In this document: positions 32,901 to 46,390 of the stretch, one piece after another
Numbering within the stretch: position 1 is the stretch's first letter
Layout of the letters: every line of letters begins with the position of its first letter
Origin: Harmothoe impar
Lineage: Eukaryota > Annelida > Polychaeta > Phyllodocida > Polynoidae
Direction: 5' to 3'
Assembly (NCBI GenBank): GCA_947462335.1
Contig: OX381704.1
Coordinates: 46,814,942-46,878,941, forward strand
DNA: 64,000 bases
Notes under the pieces: model-generated
Databases searched by the model: none
Told to the model about the DNA's origin: nothing
The model's input: only the letters and a program-made list of their open reading frames with translations
Position numbers and translations under genes: made by a program

Positions 32901-35900
32901 TACCCAATTAATGTGACTAGTGACTACCCAATTAATGTGACTACCTAAGGTCGTCATTATGACAACTTTGTTTTGAATCGATCACATGTGACTACCTTAG
33001 GACATCAAAATGATGACCAAAGGTCGTCACTTTGACTACCCAAGGTTGTCAATTTAGGTATTGTCAAAATGACGACCCTGGGGTTTTCAGTAGGACCCAT
33101 ATAGACGTCTATATAGACTGCTCCTACCTGTTTTTAAAAAGTCCAGCATTCCCTAAATCTACTCCTATATGTAACAAGAAACATGCACATTTTCGGATAA
33201 CGCAATAGATGTCAATTTAACTTTTGAATTGTAAGTGAAAGTTTCAATTTCCGTTTCAGGATGGGTGTTTGCAGCCTTAGACTCGATCTTTCTTGGGATT
33301 TACATAATGGAGATTGTCATCAAGTTGTATGCATGGCGCAAGGCCTTCTTTGATGAAGGATGGAATATCCTAGGTGGGTATCATAAGGTCTACCGGTACA
33401 TCTATCATATATGCATGTGGGGACGAACCTGCGGAGTCGCTAGACGCCACCCATTCCACCTGTAATCTTAAAAAGCCCACTTTTCCCGTAATCTTAATAT
33501 GGATGGCATCTTATGTTGATATGGAGGGCTCTGCCCCCAACCCCCGCTCTTCTTTTCCCTTCTTACATATATGTATGACAAATACACATTCAACCCGTAA
33601 TCTTATAAGACAGGGGTGTATCAAATAAGGAATAAGATTATGCCAGAAGTGGCGATTTAAGATTACGCACAGAATGGGCGGTGTCTAGTGACTCCGCAGG
33701 TTTGTCCCTTATTGCTAAAGTATCTATGTTTCCGCCCCCTTAAATTACAATACAGGAAAATATAGACACATATCTATAATATCTAGGAACCATGTATGCT
33801 TCGACATAGGTCCATATGGAAGAATGAGGATTCACCTCGCAACCAGATTGAAAGCATGTTTAATATTCGGGTTAATATGATATACACATGTACCTAGCTA
33901 GCTGGCGTGTCTGTCCCGTCCTTACATGTACTATGAGTATGACGAAAATGAAAAGAATCCCCTTATGTTTTTTCCCCATTTATTTCCGCCTTCAGATTTC
34001 GTCATAGTTATGTGTGGCATCGTGGATTTTACACTGCCCCTGATCATTCAGAACGTGGCTGGATTCAACGGCACTGCCATCTTCCGGATACTGCGGATAT
34101 TCAGGGCAGTCCGTGCTATCCGCGCCCTCAGGGTGCTCAAGACCATCAGGTGAATATATGTGTATACGATTCTCAGGGGAACAGTGTGATAAGAGGGGTA
34201 CTAGTGTGTGGGTCGATGGGGTCCCCGTGTCGTTTGTTGTTTTTCATATAAAATAACTAAAGAACTATCATGTCACATCTCGTATTTCCAAAAAATGTCC
34301 CATCACTTATTTTATTCCTCATGTCACTAGACCCCATTTTTATGTCAAAAGAAATAAAGAAATCCCATGTCGTCACATTGACTTTGAGGGTGCATTATTT
34401 ATTAGTTCATAATAGCAATTACTATTCCACATTCACCTCGTTAGTTTTACATACAATGAGTACATAATTAAAGCTACATGCGTCAATGCGTCAAAGTTGG
34501 CACATTTTAACATGGTGTTCTGTTGTAGATTCTTGAATACACTACAGGCTATAATGACCACACTTCTGCAGTCGATCAGATCCATTGGTGCTATCGTGAT
34601 CCTCATCTCTCTATTCATGTGTATCCTTTCCACTTTATCCATTTTCAACTTGCAATGATTGAATGATCTAAGAGATTATTTAGTAAAATATCTTGTTAAA
34701 TTGAAAAAGTAAGCACGTGATCTGCATGCATTTTAACCCCAATTTTCCATTTGAAATATTATTTCGCAGGTATTTCTAATATGCAAGTGGAAATAAGATT
34801 CATTCTTGTTATTGTGTAACAAATCATAAATCCAGTTTATCGAATCACAGTTTATCAGTTAGATTTGATATACTATCCATCTAAAATCAAGGTTACCCTG
34901 GAAGTCATTTGGTTGCAATTACACGCACTTGCCTCAACTGAATTCAAAGTTTGGTTTGTCATTGGTAGTGCTGCCACCTGGCCATTGCCCTCACTTCTAC
35001 TATTGTACACTATTTCTAGGGTCGTTTTATAGTTATTCCGTAAATGCAATACTTAAACTGAAAGTGGGTGTTACATCTAAATTTATCGTCTTAGTTTTGT
35101 ACTTTACCCAAACAAATGTCATTTACAGTAATTGGAAAGTCATGTCTATCCTTGACAAAGAGGTCAGATATGTTTGCTGTTGTGGGCCGTGGTCTGTATG
35201 CAGAGGCCGACCCCAACCACTTCGGGAACATTTTCTACTCCCTCTTTACCCTATTCCAACTACTCACTCTAGACGACTGGTTTGAGATCTACAAAACAAT
35301 TACAGAATATGACTCAGGTAACTATTTAAACCATTCACTTGTTATTTTTCATTTTTTGACACGAGATGGTAAAAGAAAATACCAATCCCGTTTATTTATA
35401 CTGAACATATATAAGAAAGAGCTTGTTCAGCTCGGTGAATAGCCAATGTCCAGTCTTATAACAAATCCGCTGGCATATACAACTATATTCTATTGATTAA
35501 CTGATAATCAAAAAGTAACATCCCATTGGTAGCTTCCCATGTTCAATTCCCGAATGTTGTAGGTGATTTATTTCAAATATATGTGTTATAGTACTGTACA
35601 GTAGTCACACGTGCTGAATTTTGACGTCTAAACTTGTTTGAAAAATTTAATTTCTCATGTTTTGTATCAGAGAAATGGTATCTGGTCAAGAAAGTAGTCT
35701 CAGGTTACAGATGTAACGAACTTGACAAAGATTCACGATAATATATCCAAACGGAGTGTTTTTTTTCAGCAAGTTTTGATAGATAAGAGTGCATCTCTGT
35801 ATTTATATGATGAAATTATTGAATTAATTCCATCGAAACACAGGGAGTGTGGAGAACAATCACACCGAATACCTTATTGACGATATATTTATATATAGAG

Positions 35901-38900
35901 GTACTGCGGAAGACAGAGGCCAATTAGGCTCAATAAAACCACGTAAAAAAACAACTTTGTTTCTTCACATGGAAAAAAAGTGATACTTTTTGAAAGGAGG
36001 GGTTGGGGTCAGCGATGTCCTGAATTCTAAAAAAGGGAATGTGAGTCTCCACAAATTGCATGTGCCTGACTTTTATCATAATACTTTCCAACTCGGATCT
36101 CAGACATAATGGCAGACCTGGGTCCAGTTACCTAATGTATTGCATTATTGTCTCACTTAGTCTCCAAAAGATTGTTCTTTCTGGGCTTTAATATATAGAT
36201 ATGTATCTAATTACATTTCTGACACGCGCTTCTCAATTATTAGATCTATATCACATTGCATCCCCTAGGTATATATGCTGAATTGAAACACTTACAAAAT
36301 GTTTTAAGTGGATAGCGTCAGCTTATCCATCCCAATCATTTTATTATACTGTAAGATATATATGGACCAACAATATACAATTATCAGTACATCTACCAAC
36401 TTTGGTGACCAGGGGGCTCCATAAATTGCAGTTGCATGCAGTGTTGTTAGTGTAACGTGCAGTGTTTGTAGTGTAAAATGCAACATATGGGATTTGTTCC
36501 AGTTTGCCCAAGTATGCCACCAATAGGACCACATATATACCCGGGCCTTTGTATTACTTTCACCAATCTTCCCTACAGACACACTTCCTCTATACTATAT
36601 GAATATAACCTACCCATTCAAATACTTGTCTAGTTTATATGTATATGCATTAAATTGTGTTTTTTTTCACGTACAGGTCTCTCCCATATCATCATTTACC
36701 TTCTTCTCTACATTATCGTTGAATACTTCATCTTTCTGAAGTAAGTCTTTTTAGATGACATGCAATGAATGTAAAGAATGCCAGATATGATTATGTCGTT
36801 ATATTCAAATGTCATGACTAAATGCCACGGCTATTAAACATGCAATTCAGAATCCAATTAACTAAGCAGGCAAAACCGAATTTAAGAAATATGCGTTTTT
36901 CTGGCAACATGTTCCAAAAATTTAGGATACGTAGCTGTTGAGGTTGGACGAGGCAGATACTCACAGCTCCACTTATTTTTGTCTGTGTAAACCATACACT
37001 GGGAAATGTATTTTTTAAGAATAGGATACGTAGCTAGGTCAGATTCTTTTTTTTATATGTTGAAGTACTTGGAATGAGTTGTGAATCGCCATGTCGACTC
37101 GCGGGTCATCAGGAAGATGAACTGAACTTTACAATAACTAGGAATATCATGAAATTGTTGGCTACTAGTATTCTGAAAAGCAATTTCCTGAAGTTAGACA
37201 ATTAATTGGGCGTAGGAGCCTGTTCCTCCCTGGGTTCTTGCCTACTAAAGATTTGCTAAAATCTCGAAAAATATTAATATCTTACAAGAAAAATAAAAAT
37301 TCCCCAAAATCGGTAAAATAAAACAACAGCCTGCTTGGGTTGGCACCTTTTTGTATGTAGGGTCGGGTTGCCTGAAACAAACCTTTTTTTGGCCTTATTG
37401 CAATGTCAAATTTAGTGGTCCAGACCCATATATATAATCATGGGGTATAGTACATTTATATCCCTGATATAATCGTATGTAAATTGCTTACATAAGCTCG
37501 GACTATTGTTGCCCTAGTGGAGACAGGGCTATACTCCAATAACTTATTTCTAAATTCTATCTTCTTCATGTTAAGTTTGTTTGTTGCTGTACTCGTGGAT
37601 AACTTCCAATTGACACTAGAAGAGCAAGCCGCAGCCAACAAACGGAAGAAGGTGGTACGTTCTTATATTTACACATAATATATAGAGCTGTATGTGCAAT
37701 ATCACCCCGCCTTCACAAATCTCCCCTTGTATCGATCGCTGCAACACTTACGTAAGTGCAACACTTTCCATGGAATATGAATATATGTACGATATGCCAA
37801 TCTGAAGAAATCTCCTTCGGCTCAAGTGAATTCTACCCCTCACTGATTTCTTGATATCCACATTGGATTCGGTTATTTAGAACGTTATCAATAATTGCAT
37901 GTAAGAAAATGAAAGTTAACCACGTGGGTAATGTGAAACTATGGAAGTGAACGTTTTTCCTTTGGTCGTTTTTTTGGTTGTTGATTAATTTTGAGTCCAT
38001 ACTTAATCAATTGATGAAACTGAATTCTACTTTCATGAAAACGTTGGTGTCAAATTTCTTTTAATGGGGCGTGCAAGTGCCGTTTACAATTTTCTTTAAA
38101 TTCAGTGTAAACGAATTGCCTTTAGTGGTATAACAGAAGAGAGGGGGGTGGATAAACTGTTAACTATAGTAGAACACTAGACATTGGAATTAAGTAAACT
38201 TATATAAATGCAATGGCTGGATTCACAAAGTGATTGTTAAACTGATTTTATTTCCAGGAAAAGCTTGACGAAGATGATGACTTTCCGGATGATCCGCTTG
38301 TCTCGGGCAAAGTTCAAGAAGGCAAGAATTTGATTCGCTCATGATGACCATCACATCGGCATTTAAAAGTATCTTAATGAGATATATGTTCCGTAGTCTA
38401 TATCTATAGTCACTGGGTAAATTACTGGACAGCGGGAAGTAATCAAGTCCAGGTGTATTATAATTCAACTGAATTAAGCCAAAATCATAGATTGAATAGC
38501 TCTAAAATTCCTTTCATCAGAAGAAATTTTCAGTTTTCAATATGAAGATGAAATATGTGTACATAATTGACATAGGATTTCCCAGATGTTTAAGGATTGT
38601 TGATCATTAAAGGTGATGGTGACGACGAGGCATTCGTGAAAGAGCGCAAGGCTGTCAAAGACTGGTACCCCAACCTTGATGCAGAGTAAGCATATCATTT
38701 AGTGTGCAGAAAGTGAAGTTTAATATGCAATGGTTCTCATTCATTCAGATAGTGTTATATAAATGTACAGGATTGGCGCATGAAATAAAAAAAATAGCAC
38801 TAATTATAATTTCAAGTAAGCCACTTAATAAGTAGTGAATACAAGAGTAACTATGCATAAGCACTGAAATTGCTGCTTCCAAGCCTCCTCCCTCCCGGCG

Positions 38901-40163
38901 TTGAATACGATGTGCCATTCCTCCAGGCCATTCCTTATGTCCTGTGACATCATGAAAAATATGAGCCTATTTAATCCATATTCACCAGTAATAAAGGCAC
39001 ACCCCCACTGTACACAGCCTGTTTACATCGTTCTTCACTCGTTGGACCCAGGGTAATATGACATTGGGCCTATATACTGAATAGTATATGCATGCCCAAT
39101 AGTAAGCGGATATAATACTCGTATCATATGTCACAGATACATCTAGGATCTCCCCTACTTTACAATCACTATCCAACTGACTCAATGGTTTCCAGTCACA
39201 ACCAGTAATACATCAGAGCCACCACCAACGCCGCACCCACGCCAGGCTCCTTCATATTACATACCAGAAATGCTAAGATTCCTCCTGAACTCACTCTTCC
39301 CATTTCTCCCCTCCCCTCTCTGCCCCTCCCTTGCTGCCTCCCCACCTTGGTGCCTCCCCCTACATCCTACACAGACAGCCCACCCCGGCAGGCACCCTTA
39401 TAGAGAGCTCTTCACACGGCCATTAGCCAAATGGGAACAGCGTGACACTCTAAAACAATAGTGGGGGACATGTGTATTCTGTGTAGGGGACAGGGGGAGG
39501 TGGTGCCCACCATGTCTAGCTGGGAGTGGGGGTGTATGTGTGCTGGTCCCCCTGAGGCCCTCATCCCATGAGCTGCTCTCTGACCCACCCTTTAACCCTG
39601 ATGTGAGCCGCTCTTTAATCTGCGCTGTCCACTTGCAGCACGCAGGCCGACATGAAGCAGTACTTCCGGCTGCTCACCGCCCTGGAGCACATGTCAAACA
39701 CTCTGGCCAACCAGCAGAAGCTGCTGGACACCATGGTGGACCTGGAGGACGAGGTGAGGCCGGGCAGGAGGCAATAACTGCACTCTTAAATAGTCATCTA
39801 TAATATAGCCGCACCCTTCTGCCCCACACAGACGGGTGGTATATGACCCTCATTATCTACTCTACATACCCCCGCCCCCAATGCTGCTTATACTGATATA
39901 TATATATGCAATAAGTACCAATCTTCCACAGTTTTCCTTTACTGTCGACCACCTACTTCTATTACAGATTTTAGTCAATTCTACACCCTTTATAAACTTG
40001 TGCATGAGAGATCAACATTGTGCGATATTGAACAACTACATAACTCATAGGAATACAAATGAATCAGCTGCATACATTTACCAATATGTTTTGATTGTGA
40101 ACCTCATATTCAATGCCCAATATTGGTATATTCTCCTTGCAGCTGGACGAAGGCCAACAGTAA
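29965..40163 (+). CDS. CATSPER1: CatSper channel pore subunit, CATSPER1-type, complete
   Basis: Eleven exons: 29965-30436, 33260-33373, 33996-34149, 34529-34620, 35168-35317, 36677-36740, 37576-37651, 38258-38321, 38613-38685, 39639-39753, 40143-40163. Joining them keeps frame and gives 464 residues. It is one six-helix voltage-gated domain. S4 (about residues 226-247) has eight Arg/Lys at every third position. The pore helix FTLFQLLTLDDW (TLDDW at 311-315) has the acidic filter residue, and S6 ends YFIFLNLFVAVLVDNFQ. The TLDDW filter and S6 match CatSper1 better than CatSper2-4. CatSper is the sperm flagellar calcium channel activated by alkaline pH and depolarisation. The 125-residue N-terminus is Ser/Gln/Arg-rich with few His, unlike the long His-rich mammalian tail. 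The short C-terminus has an acidic stretch and a predicted coiled coil (about 425-464). Intron 8 uses a GC donor. An AATAAA lies at 40434. Confidence 0.93.
30506..30771. mobile_element. GGGAGTG MITE, copy 2, TTA duplication
   Basis: The left end GGGAGTGATCATTTATTATC and inverted right end GGGAGTGATAATTTTTTAAC are flanked by TTA on both sides. G/C runs follow each end. The middle has CCCGCGCATTACTATGCTTC. It is inserted in the left edge of the larger foldback element. Confidence 0.85.
31440..31885. repeat. 21-bp minisatellite, about 21 copies
   Basis: Tandem CCCCACTGCCCTCACCCCAT units, strongly pyrimidine-biased. Open frames of 195 and 221 residues here only translate the repeat (Pro/His/Ser-rich) and are not genes. 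Confidence 0.95.
31886..32237. repeat. 14-bp minisatellite, about 25 copies
   Basis: Tandem TTGGGACTTTGGGT units, with a TTGGGACTTTCAAT subtype in the second half. It abuts the preceding 21-bp array without a spacer. Block-wise variants indicate segmental amplification. Confidence 0.95.
32262..32494. mobile_element. Inner foldback MITE with TAGGCTCCTT arms
   Basis: The arms run CAACCTAGGTCGTCATAATG, TAGGCTCCTT and CTCTGGGTTT on the left, and inverted on the right at 32436-32494 (about 58 bp each). It is nested inside the larger foldback of CATSPER1 intron 1. Confidence 0.8.
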
Positions 40164-41584
40164 TGCTGCATTCAGTCTCCATCAACTACTGCTACATGAG
40201 CATCTTCTGGCAGCGTCATGGGGCCTCAAATCACACTAGCACAAGATACCAGCTCAGGATAGAGATAATGAAGCCATACATTAAATAGTCTGATCAAGTC
40301 CAATCTCTGGAGCTTCCTTCCTTGTAAGCAGCGATAGGAATATCATGTATCTAGACGTGGTTTGTTATTGCAGTTTGTCTCCTTCAAGGTGATAGTTCAA
40401 TAATTACGGTGTTTGTAATTTAAGGTTATGAGAAATAAACCATTGGGTATGTGATGTTAACCTGTCGTTCTTATGTTGACATTATCATGAGGATTTGGTG
40501 TGTAAAATACTATTCTCCTTCATAGTGGCTATACTACACTGTAAATAGTAAGCATAGGCACACAGTATAATCTACTGTAGTTCTACAGTAGACTTTTATT
40601 GCAGTTAAAAGATGTGGCTTTTCCCTATTGAAGTGACTTTCAAATAGTAATTTCAGTGGCCTGGCAAATATCAATCATAAAGACAGATGGTTTTGAATGC
40701 TAATCCTCAATGGAAAATGAAGCACAATGGAAAATGAAGGACAATACTAATCATATTTGTCATGTTGCTGTTTGTTCAGTCATAACTCATAGGACTATGA
40801 ACGGAAACATAGGGAAGCTGGGGATTCTTCACTTGACCGTCAATTTAGAATGGAGTAAATCATTTGCAACATTAGGGGTTAAATTGACTTACGGGAGCTT
40901 ATAATTGACTCAGGGTATCCCATTGGTGGCTCCGGGCCGTGATGACGTTACTTGAGTCAAGCATTGAATGCACCATTTAGCATTTTCTATTTTGTTAAAA
41001 GATTTTTTGAACCAGGGTACCTCTGTGCCCGCAGGTTCTTATACGAAAGGTGTCACAGCAAATTTCGGCCAATTTTCACCTAAATGAAACTAAAAGGATT
41101 TTTTCTGCATGAAATATTCGCCAATAAAGTCAGAACAAGCTGCAAGTGTTGTTCAATGCTGATGCTTAGGATCAATCCCGGAAAAATCCCACTAATATTT
41201 AAAAATTGGCATTGAAAAAAAGTTACAAAACTACCAAAATAGGTTTGTCCCCCCAAAGTTAAAGGATAGGGATCTAAACTAAGCAGCAAGCATCACAGAG
41301 TGGTCTTTTACACAGAACCCTATTTCTTCCTATGATAAAGTGGAGTGAGGCGCTATTTGAGACGGTTTTGGTAAATACCTTCGTATACCTTTGCAGAACT
41401 GAAGGTTTATTCATGCTTTAGATTGATTTGACAGGTAATGGAAAGATGTAAATTGCAGTAGGATAAATGCCTGCTCTAAGGCTATCCAACTTATAGGATA
41501 GCAGGTGGCCAAGACTGACCTATAATACCACCTTCATTGATCGACAGCGGATGAGATATGTCCAGGGCGAGACTATACTGCCCA

Positions 41585-41740
41585 TATCATCGCCATTTAC
41601 AGGCAGACCGACTCGCTTTTCGACCTGCTTGCCCACACCCACCTGCTTGCCCACACCCACCTGCTGGCCTGTTATTGAATAATATACATGTTTGACACAT
41701 GACTTGAGGGTAATTGACTCAGGGTCCCCCTTGTGACGAT
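41585..41740 (-). repeat. VNTR-bearing dispersed repeat, copy 2
   Basis: Reverse orientation relative to 22215-22470: CCCACACCCACCTGCT units, then TATACATGTTTGACACATGA and CTTGAGGGTAATT. Only two VNTR units are present. Confidence 0.8.
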
Positions 41741-42479
41741 TCTGGACACCTCTTTTCCTTGAAAAAATGAAATTGCTCCCATTTGGTCAATATTTCACTC
41801 TTTGCATCTTGCATGGTCTCCATAGATCACTTTCCTCAATGGTGTATTTGTTTTTCACAAATTCTTACTATAACCCCCAAAAAACAAAAAAAGAATATTA
41901 CCCTAAAACCTTGCGTAGAAGCCGCGGCTAGTACGCGTGTCAGATCGCCAGTGCAGGTTATAGGATCCCCCCAATAACACCTCCCGGCATAATAAAGCTG
42001 ACAAAACTATTAATAGGGCCGTTATTATAGCCAAGGAGGCTACACAGGACCGCAAGAAGGGAACTGACCTGCTCAGTTAGGGGTGAGGAGTTCAGAAGGC
42101 ATCTGCGGGTTATGGGATCGGCCCAAAGTCGGGGTGCCGCTTATACGCGAGTTAGGCTTATACATGAGGTTTTACGGTAGGCAGTAATTGCTGGTAGTTT
42201 GCTTCAGCATAGAGCTCTATGGGAGTGCGTAGATAACCGACAATCCCAAATCTGGATATCTTGTGACAACCAATGCTATCTCTGTGGGAGGGGTAGGTGA
42301 GATGCTTTTTTTCAGACATCTATCAAACACTTAAGTACTAGAGGTAATTTACAGGGGAGGTTACTTGCTATTATTTGTGTAACAGATCAGAGTTGTGATA
42401 ACCCTGATTTACTTTGCACTGACAATGCACATACCACAACAAAGACTATATGGAAATGTGAGTATCCCCCCCCCCCCTT

Positions 42480-42870
42480 CTGCTAGACATGTATGCAGTG
42501 GTAATTGACTGGGGGGAAGCACACCCACCGACACGGTGAAACAGAAACGGAGATGGTGTCGCTGCTGACGCACCGTTCGGCTCGCTTTTTGGCTGAGACG
42601 TAAAACGGCGGTTACGCGGGCGCCCACACCCACCTGCTCAGCTGAAATATGATAACATACTAGTGTGACATATGATTTGAGGGTAGTTTTGACCCAGGAA
42701 TATATTTCTGCTCTCAGAATTGACAAATAATTCATTGTTCCTGAAATAATATTTACGGATTCAGTCGTTTAGTCCATCAATTCAATCACTTTATCACCCT
42801 GACCCATTCAATCTTTTTCAACAAGGAATTCATTTCTGATGCCAGAATTGACCAACGAATGGTTATGATA
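42480..42870 (-). repeat. VNTR-bearing dispersed repeat, copy 3
   Basis: Contains CGCCCACACCCACCTGCTCA, then TGTGACATATGATTTGAGGG and, further on, CATTTCTGATGCCAGAATTGACCAA (near 42832), the same order as copy 1 inverted. It has a single VNTR unit and extra sequence, so it is older or differently truncated. Confidence 0.75.
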
Positions 42871-42971
42871 ATAGAAATTACGCAAGTAAACTGACATGTA
42901 GCTCTACTTCTCTTCCTTTGGTTTTATTATTACAAATGTGTCCTGAAATCGTGGATTATTAAAGCCCTGGG

Positions 42972-43161
42972 TCACATCCCAGCCAGCATTGCTTAGTGGG
43001 ATTGTGTTTTTAGGTGGGCAAGCTGATTTGCTCATATCTGGGTTGTGGTCCGTTTTGTCCAGGGCCCATCTGGGCTCCCACTGTTAGTCCTGGACAAAAA
43101 AGACCATAACCCATATATGGGCACATATATGACCCAGGGACCAATGCTGGCTGGGATGTGA
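42972..43161. mobile_element. 190-bp MITE with TCACATCCCAGCCAGC termini
   Basis: The left end TCACATCCCAGCCAGCATTG is matched exactly by the inverted right end. The interior has a second inverted pair around GTCCAGGGCCCATCTGGGC and TATGGGCACATATATG. No coding capacity. Confidence 0.85.
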
Positions 43162-44139
43162 TGTTAATCAGACAATTAATCTTTAATTATGTGCAATACA
43201 AGACTCCAGTTCCAACTATTATTTGTATTCTGGTGGGGTTTAATAATTTAGTGTTGACAAAGGACATCAGGGGCCAGCACCTAGTAGGTTCCGACCTGAA
43301 AGGGTTCCACTGCTGATTTCACCAACATATTCTAGTGCTAGATAGAATGCTGGAAGCATTTTATAAATTCTTTCTAATCTATTTATTTGAATGTACCACA
43401 GTTAAAGGTCACAAAACATATTGAGATCCTTCCAGTACACTGCATTAAGGAGACTATTGATGAATATAAGTTTAAAGTTGCCATACGACATCAGATATAT
43501 TGATATTTTACTTTATGCATGAGAGAAATGATTCCTTTCAGTCTATGACGATGAGCATACAGATGGGGTTAGCCAGCAAATGTCTAAAGCTACATCCTTT
43601 GTAATGTAAATCACATGTTCGTTCGTATTCTTTCCGAGTTTCAAGTATGATTTAAAGCGGTATGCAGCGTCCCATGGCACTGTTCCCTGAAGTACAATCC
43701 CGGACCATGTCTACTGTGCTGATATACTGCATTGTAATGGGTGTATGGCATGTCATATCTACCCATGGCATGTAAATACGGTCCGCCAATGTTTGGGCTA
43801 TTGTAGTGGTGCCCAGAATGGTCATTTGGTAGAACAGCGCAGTACTATAACAATATGGAGTGTCGATTAAAATGGCACAAACCTGATTATTGTAGCAGTT
43901 TATTGTGGCTATATGGTCACTTCCAGATATTCAAAGTGTCCATAAAGGGATATAGGGTCACTCACGCTATCTATAATTATCTAGATATATTACAATAGGG
44001 GTCAGGACAATATCAAGAAATCTGTTTTCTAGTTTCTCTACTAAATTTCATCACGAATTCACATTCGTTTTCTAAACCCTCTTTCCGCCAATCCAGATTA
44101 GACCCACCTATTAATACATTATCCACTTACAATCATCTG

Positions 44140-44157
44140 GTATATGCTCTATCTATC

Positions 44158-44237
<80 letters not shown>

Positions 44238-44345
44238 CATCTATCCATCTATCCATCTATCTATCTATCCATCCATCTATCTATCTATCCATCTATCCAT
44301 CTATCCATCTATCTATCTATCTATCTATCTATCTATATACATACA
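44140..44345. repeat. CTAT tetranucleotide microsatellite
   Basis: About 48 CTAT units with interspersed CCAT variants, ending in a short ACAT run. The long Ser-Ile-Tyr-Leu ORF is an artefact of the repeat. Confidence 0.97.
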
Positions 44346-46390
44346 TACATAATCTAGGTGTGCATAATTTAGGTCTCAGATCTATAAACGGATAGAAGGC
44401 ATTTGCATGAGTGCAGTATGTCTTTATTCGGAAGTAGGACACCATATCAGTTCCTCTACAGTGTATAGATACAGAACAATGCTGGGGTTCCAGGCACCAG
44501 GGTGTAGTCCCTTATCAGCAATCAGGGAAGTGCAGCTTCCGGTTCCTGTTACTAATGGCCGCCGCAGCATCAGAGTGACCTGTTCTCTGTTACAATACAC
44601 ATTGTACATTGGATGCTGCCCACCCACCATTCACCCTGCACTCACCGGGACTCACTATAGGAACCCATAGTCATGTCAGTGGGTATACATTCACAGTAAT
44701 TTATCATTGGTCATATTGTGTACGTTTACAGGAAAGGGAGATGTACCTGTGTTGTATTCGGGACAGATTTGTGGTTTGTCAAAAGGATTCCAATAATACA
44801 CAAACAGTCATCACAAGCAAGGGGAAGCCACATCTAGTCTGGAGTCCCCACGATGTTGTCCTCAAAATGCTTCATCTGCCCGTTCCAATATTTCCAAATT
44901 TTACTATTTACCCGCTACGGTGCAATATTTTCATTTACTATTTTCCCAGTGCAGTGTCATATTTCAATATATTATCTTTACTATTTGCTCGATGCAATTT
45001 CAGTTCCCTTATTCATATTTTGCTGATTCTGGTTTCAAGAAGACCCCATAAATGAGGTGATACATTTATAAGGGAAGTGCTAATTATGTGCCTGTAGGCG
45101 ACAGCAACAGGATTTCCATATACAACATCTATTACTTACCCAATACTAGTCTATATTTCTGTGTACTACTAACCAGGTAGCAAGGGTATATTGGCCAATG
45201 TGGGCAATGATCGACTCCATCACAATCGTTATATCAACCATGGCCCATTGTAGGTAATGCATACATTGGTTCAACATACAAAATACCATGATGGCCCACC
45301 CATGGCAATTCCAATAATGGGCCATTGCTGGGTTGATCACTGGCCCAGAGCTGGTCCATGCTTGATATTGCTGATATTGATCCAGTGTTGGAACATTTTA
45401 GGGTCATCATATTATTTCTGATGCTGGACCAACATAAATTCTAACTACACTTGTCCAATATTGACTGTGATCTACACCAGGGGGATTCAATGTTACCTGA
45501 ATATATTTTTACAGGATGGCTCCTACTTTGCCATCATATTGGGTTATAAAGGTGATCCCCAGAGTGCTCTACATGTTTAAAGGTCAGAGGAAGTTCATAG
45601 ATGAAATTTGATATCTAAAAGTGCCATTTACTGCATGACACCAGTGGGGATTTGTCAAAAGTAACTTGAAGACACCTCATATGTGGGTAATGGAGATAAG
45701 TCCTAAATGATAGTAATACAGTTTGTATGATGTCTAACCATTTTGGGATAGAGATCAAGATGGATTAAAAAGACAGAAATGGCTTTTTATAAACTGATGA
45801 TACTTGACAGTCATGTCTTAAGTATGCTTGCACATTCAATTATACACATAATATATGTTATATCAAAAGCTGAAAATGCACCTAAAGTCGGACACCTACA
45901 CCTAAAGTCAAACTGTGGATTTGAATTGTCACAAAAGATACATATGTTTCTATAGTTATCATTAGCAATAGCGTAGACATAAAGAGGAAGCTAGAAAACA
46001 TTGAACAGGAAAACCAATTTCCCCATTTCCTTTCATTATTGTTTTGAGAATATAGTAAAAAACACCCATGCAGTCACAATACAATGTAAGCCATGGCAAA
46101 TATTTGGTATGTTGTATTTATTAGAAGGAGGAACCCCTCAGTTTTCAGATTAAGTGGATATGAAATAGTAATATTAGCTATGAAATTGAATATCAATGGT
46201 GTCCGATTCAAGGTAACTGTCCGAGTCAGGGTGCCTCTACCCTACTATCTGGCCACATGGTAACATTTATTTTCCATATACTATTTGGCCACATGGTAAC
46301 ATTTCCATATAATACTTGCCTACCACAGGGTAACATTTCTATATACTGCTTGCCTACAACAGGGTAACATTTCCATGTACTACTTGGTCA

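Larger units (their letters stand above)
30461..33090. mobile_element. Large foldback element in CATSPER1 intron 1
   Basis: The left arm (about 30840-31240) and right arm (about 32560-32960) are inverted copies over roughly 400 bp. Both carry TTGATTTAGGTATTGTCAAC, TCATCAGTAATGACAACTCT, GGTGACGGGGAGCAG and TTATTTATAACAAGTAATG. The outer ends share a block containing GTCAATTT(T/A)GGTATTGTC and ATGAC. Many ACCTAGGTCGTCAT palindromes lie within. Between the arms sit two minisatellites and a smaller foldback. No transposase frame was found. Confidence 0.85.

Noticed and set aside
44144..44395. 83-residue Ser/Ile/Tyr/Leu ORF
   Set aside because: It is the CTAT microsatellite read in frame.
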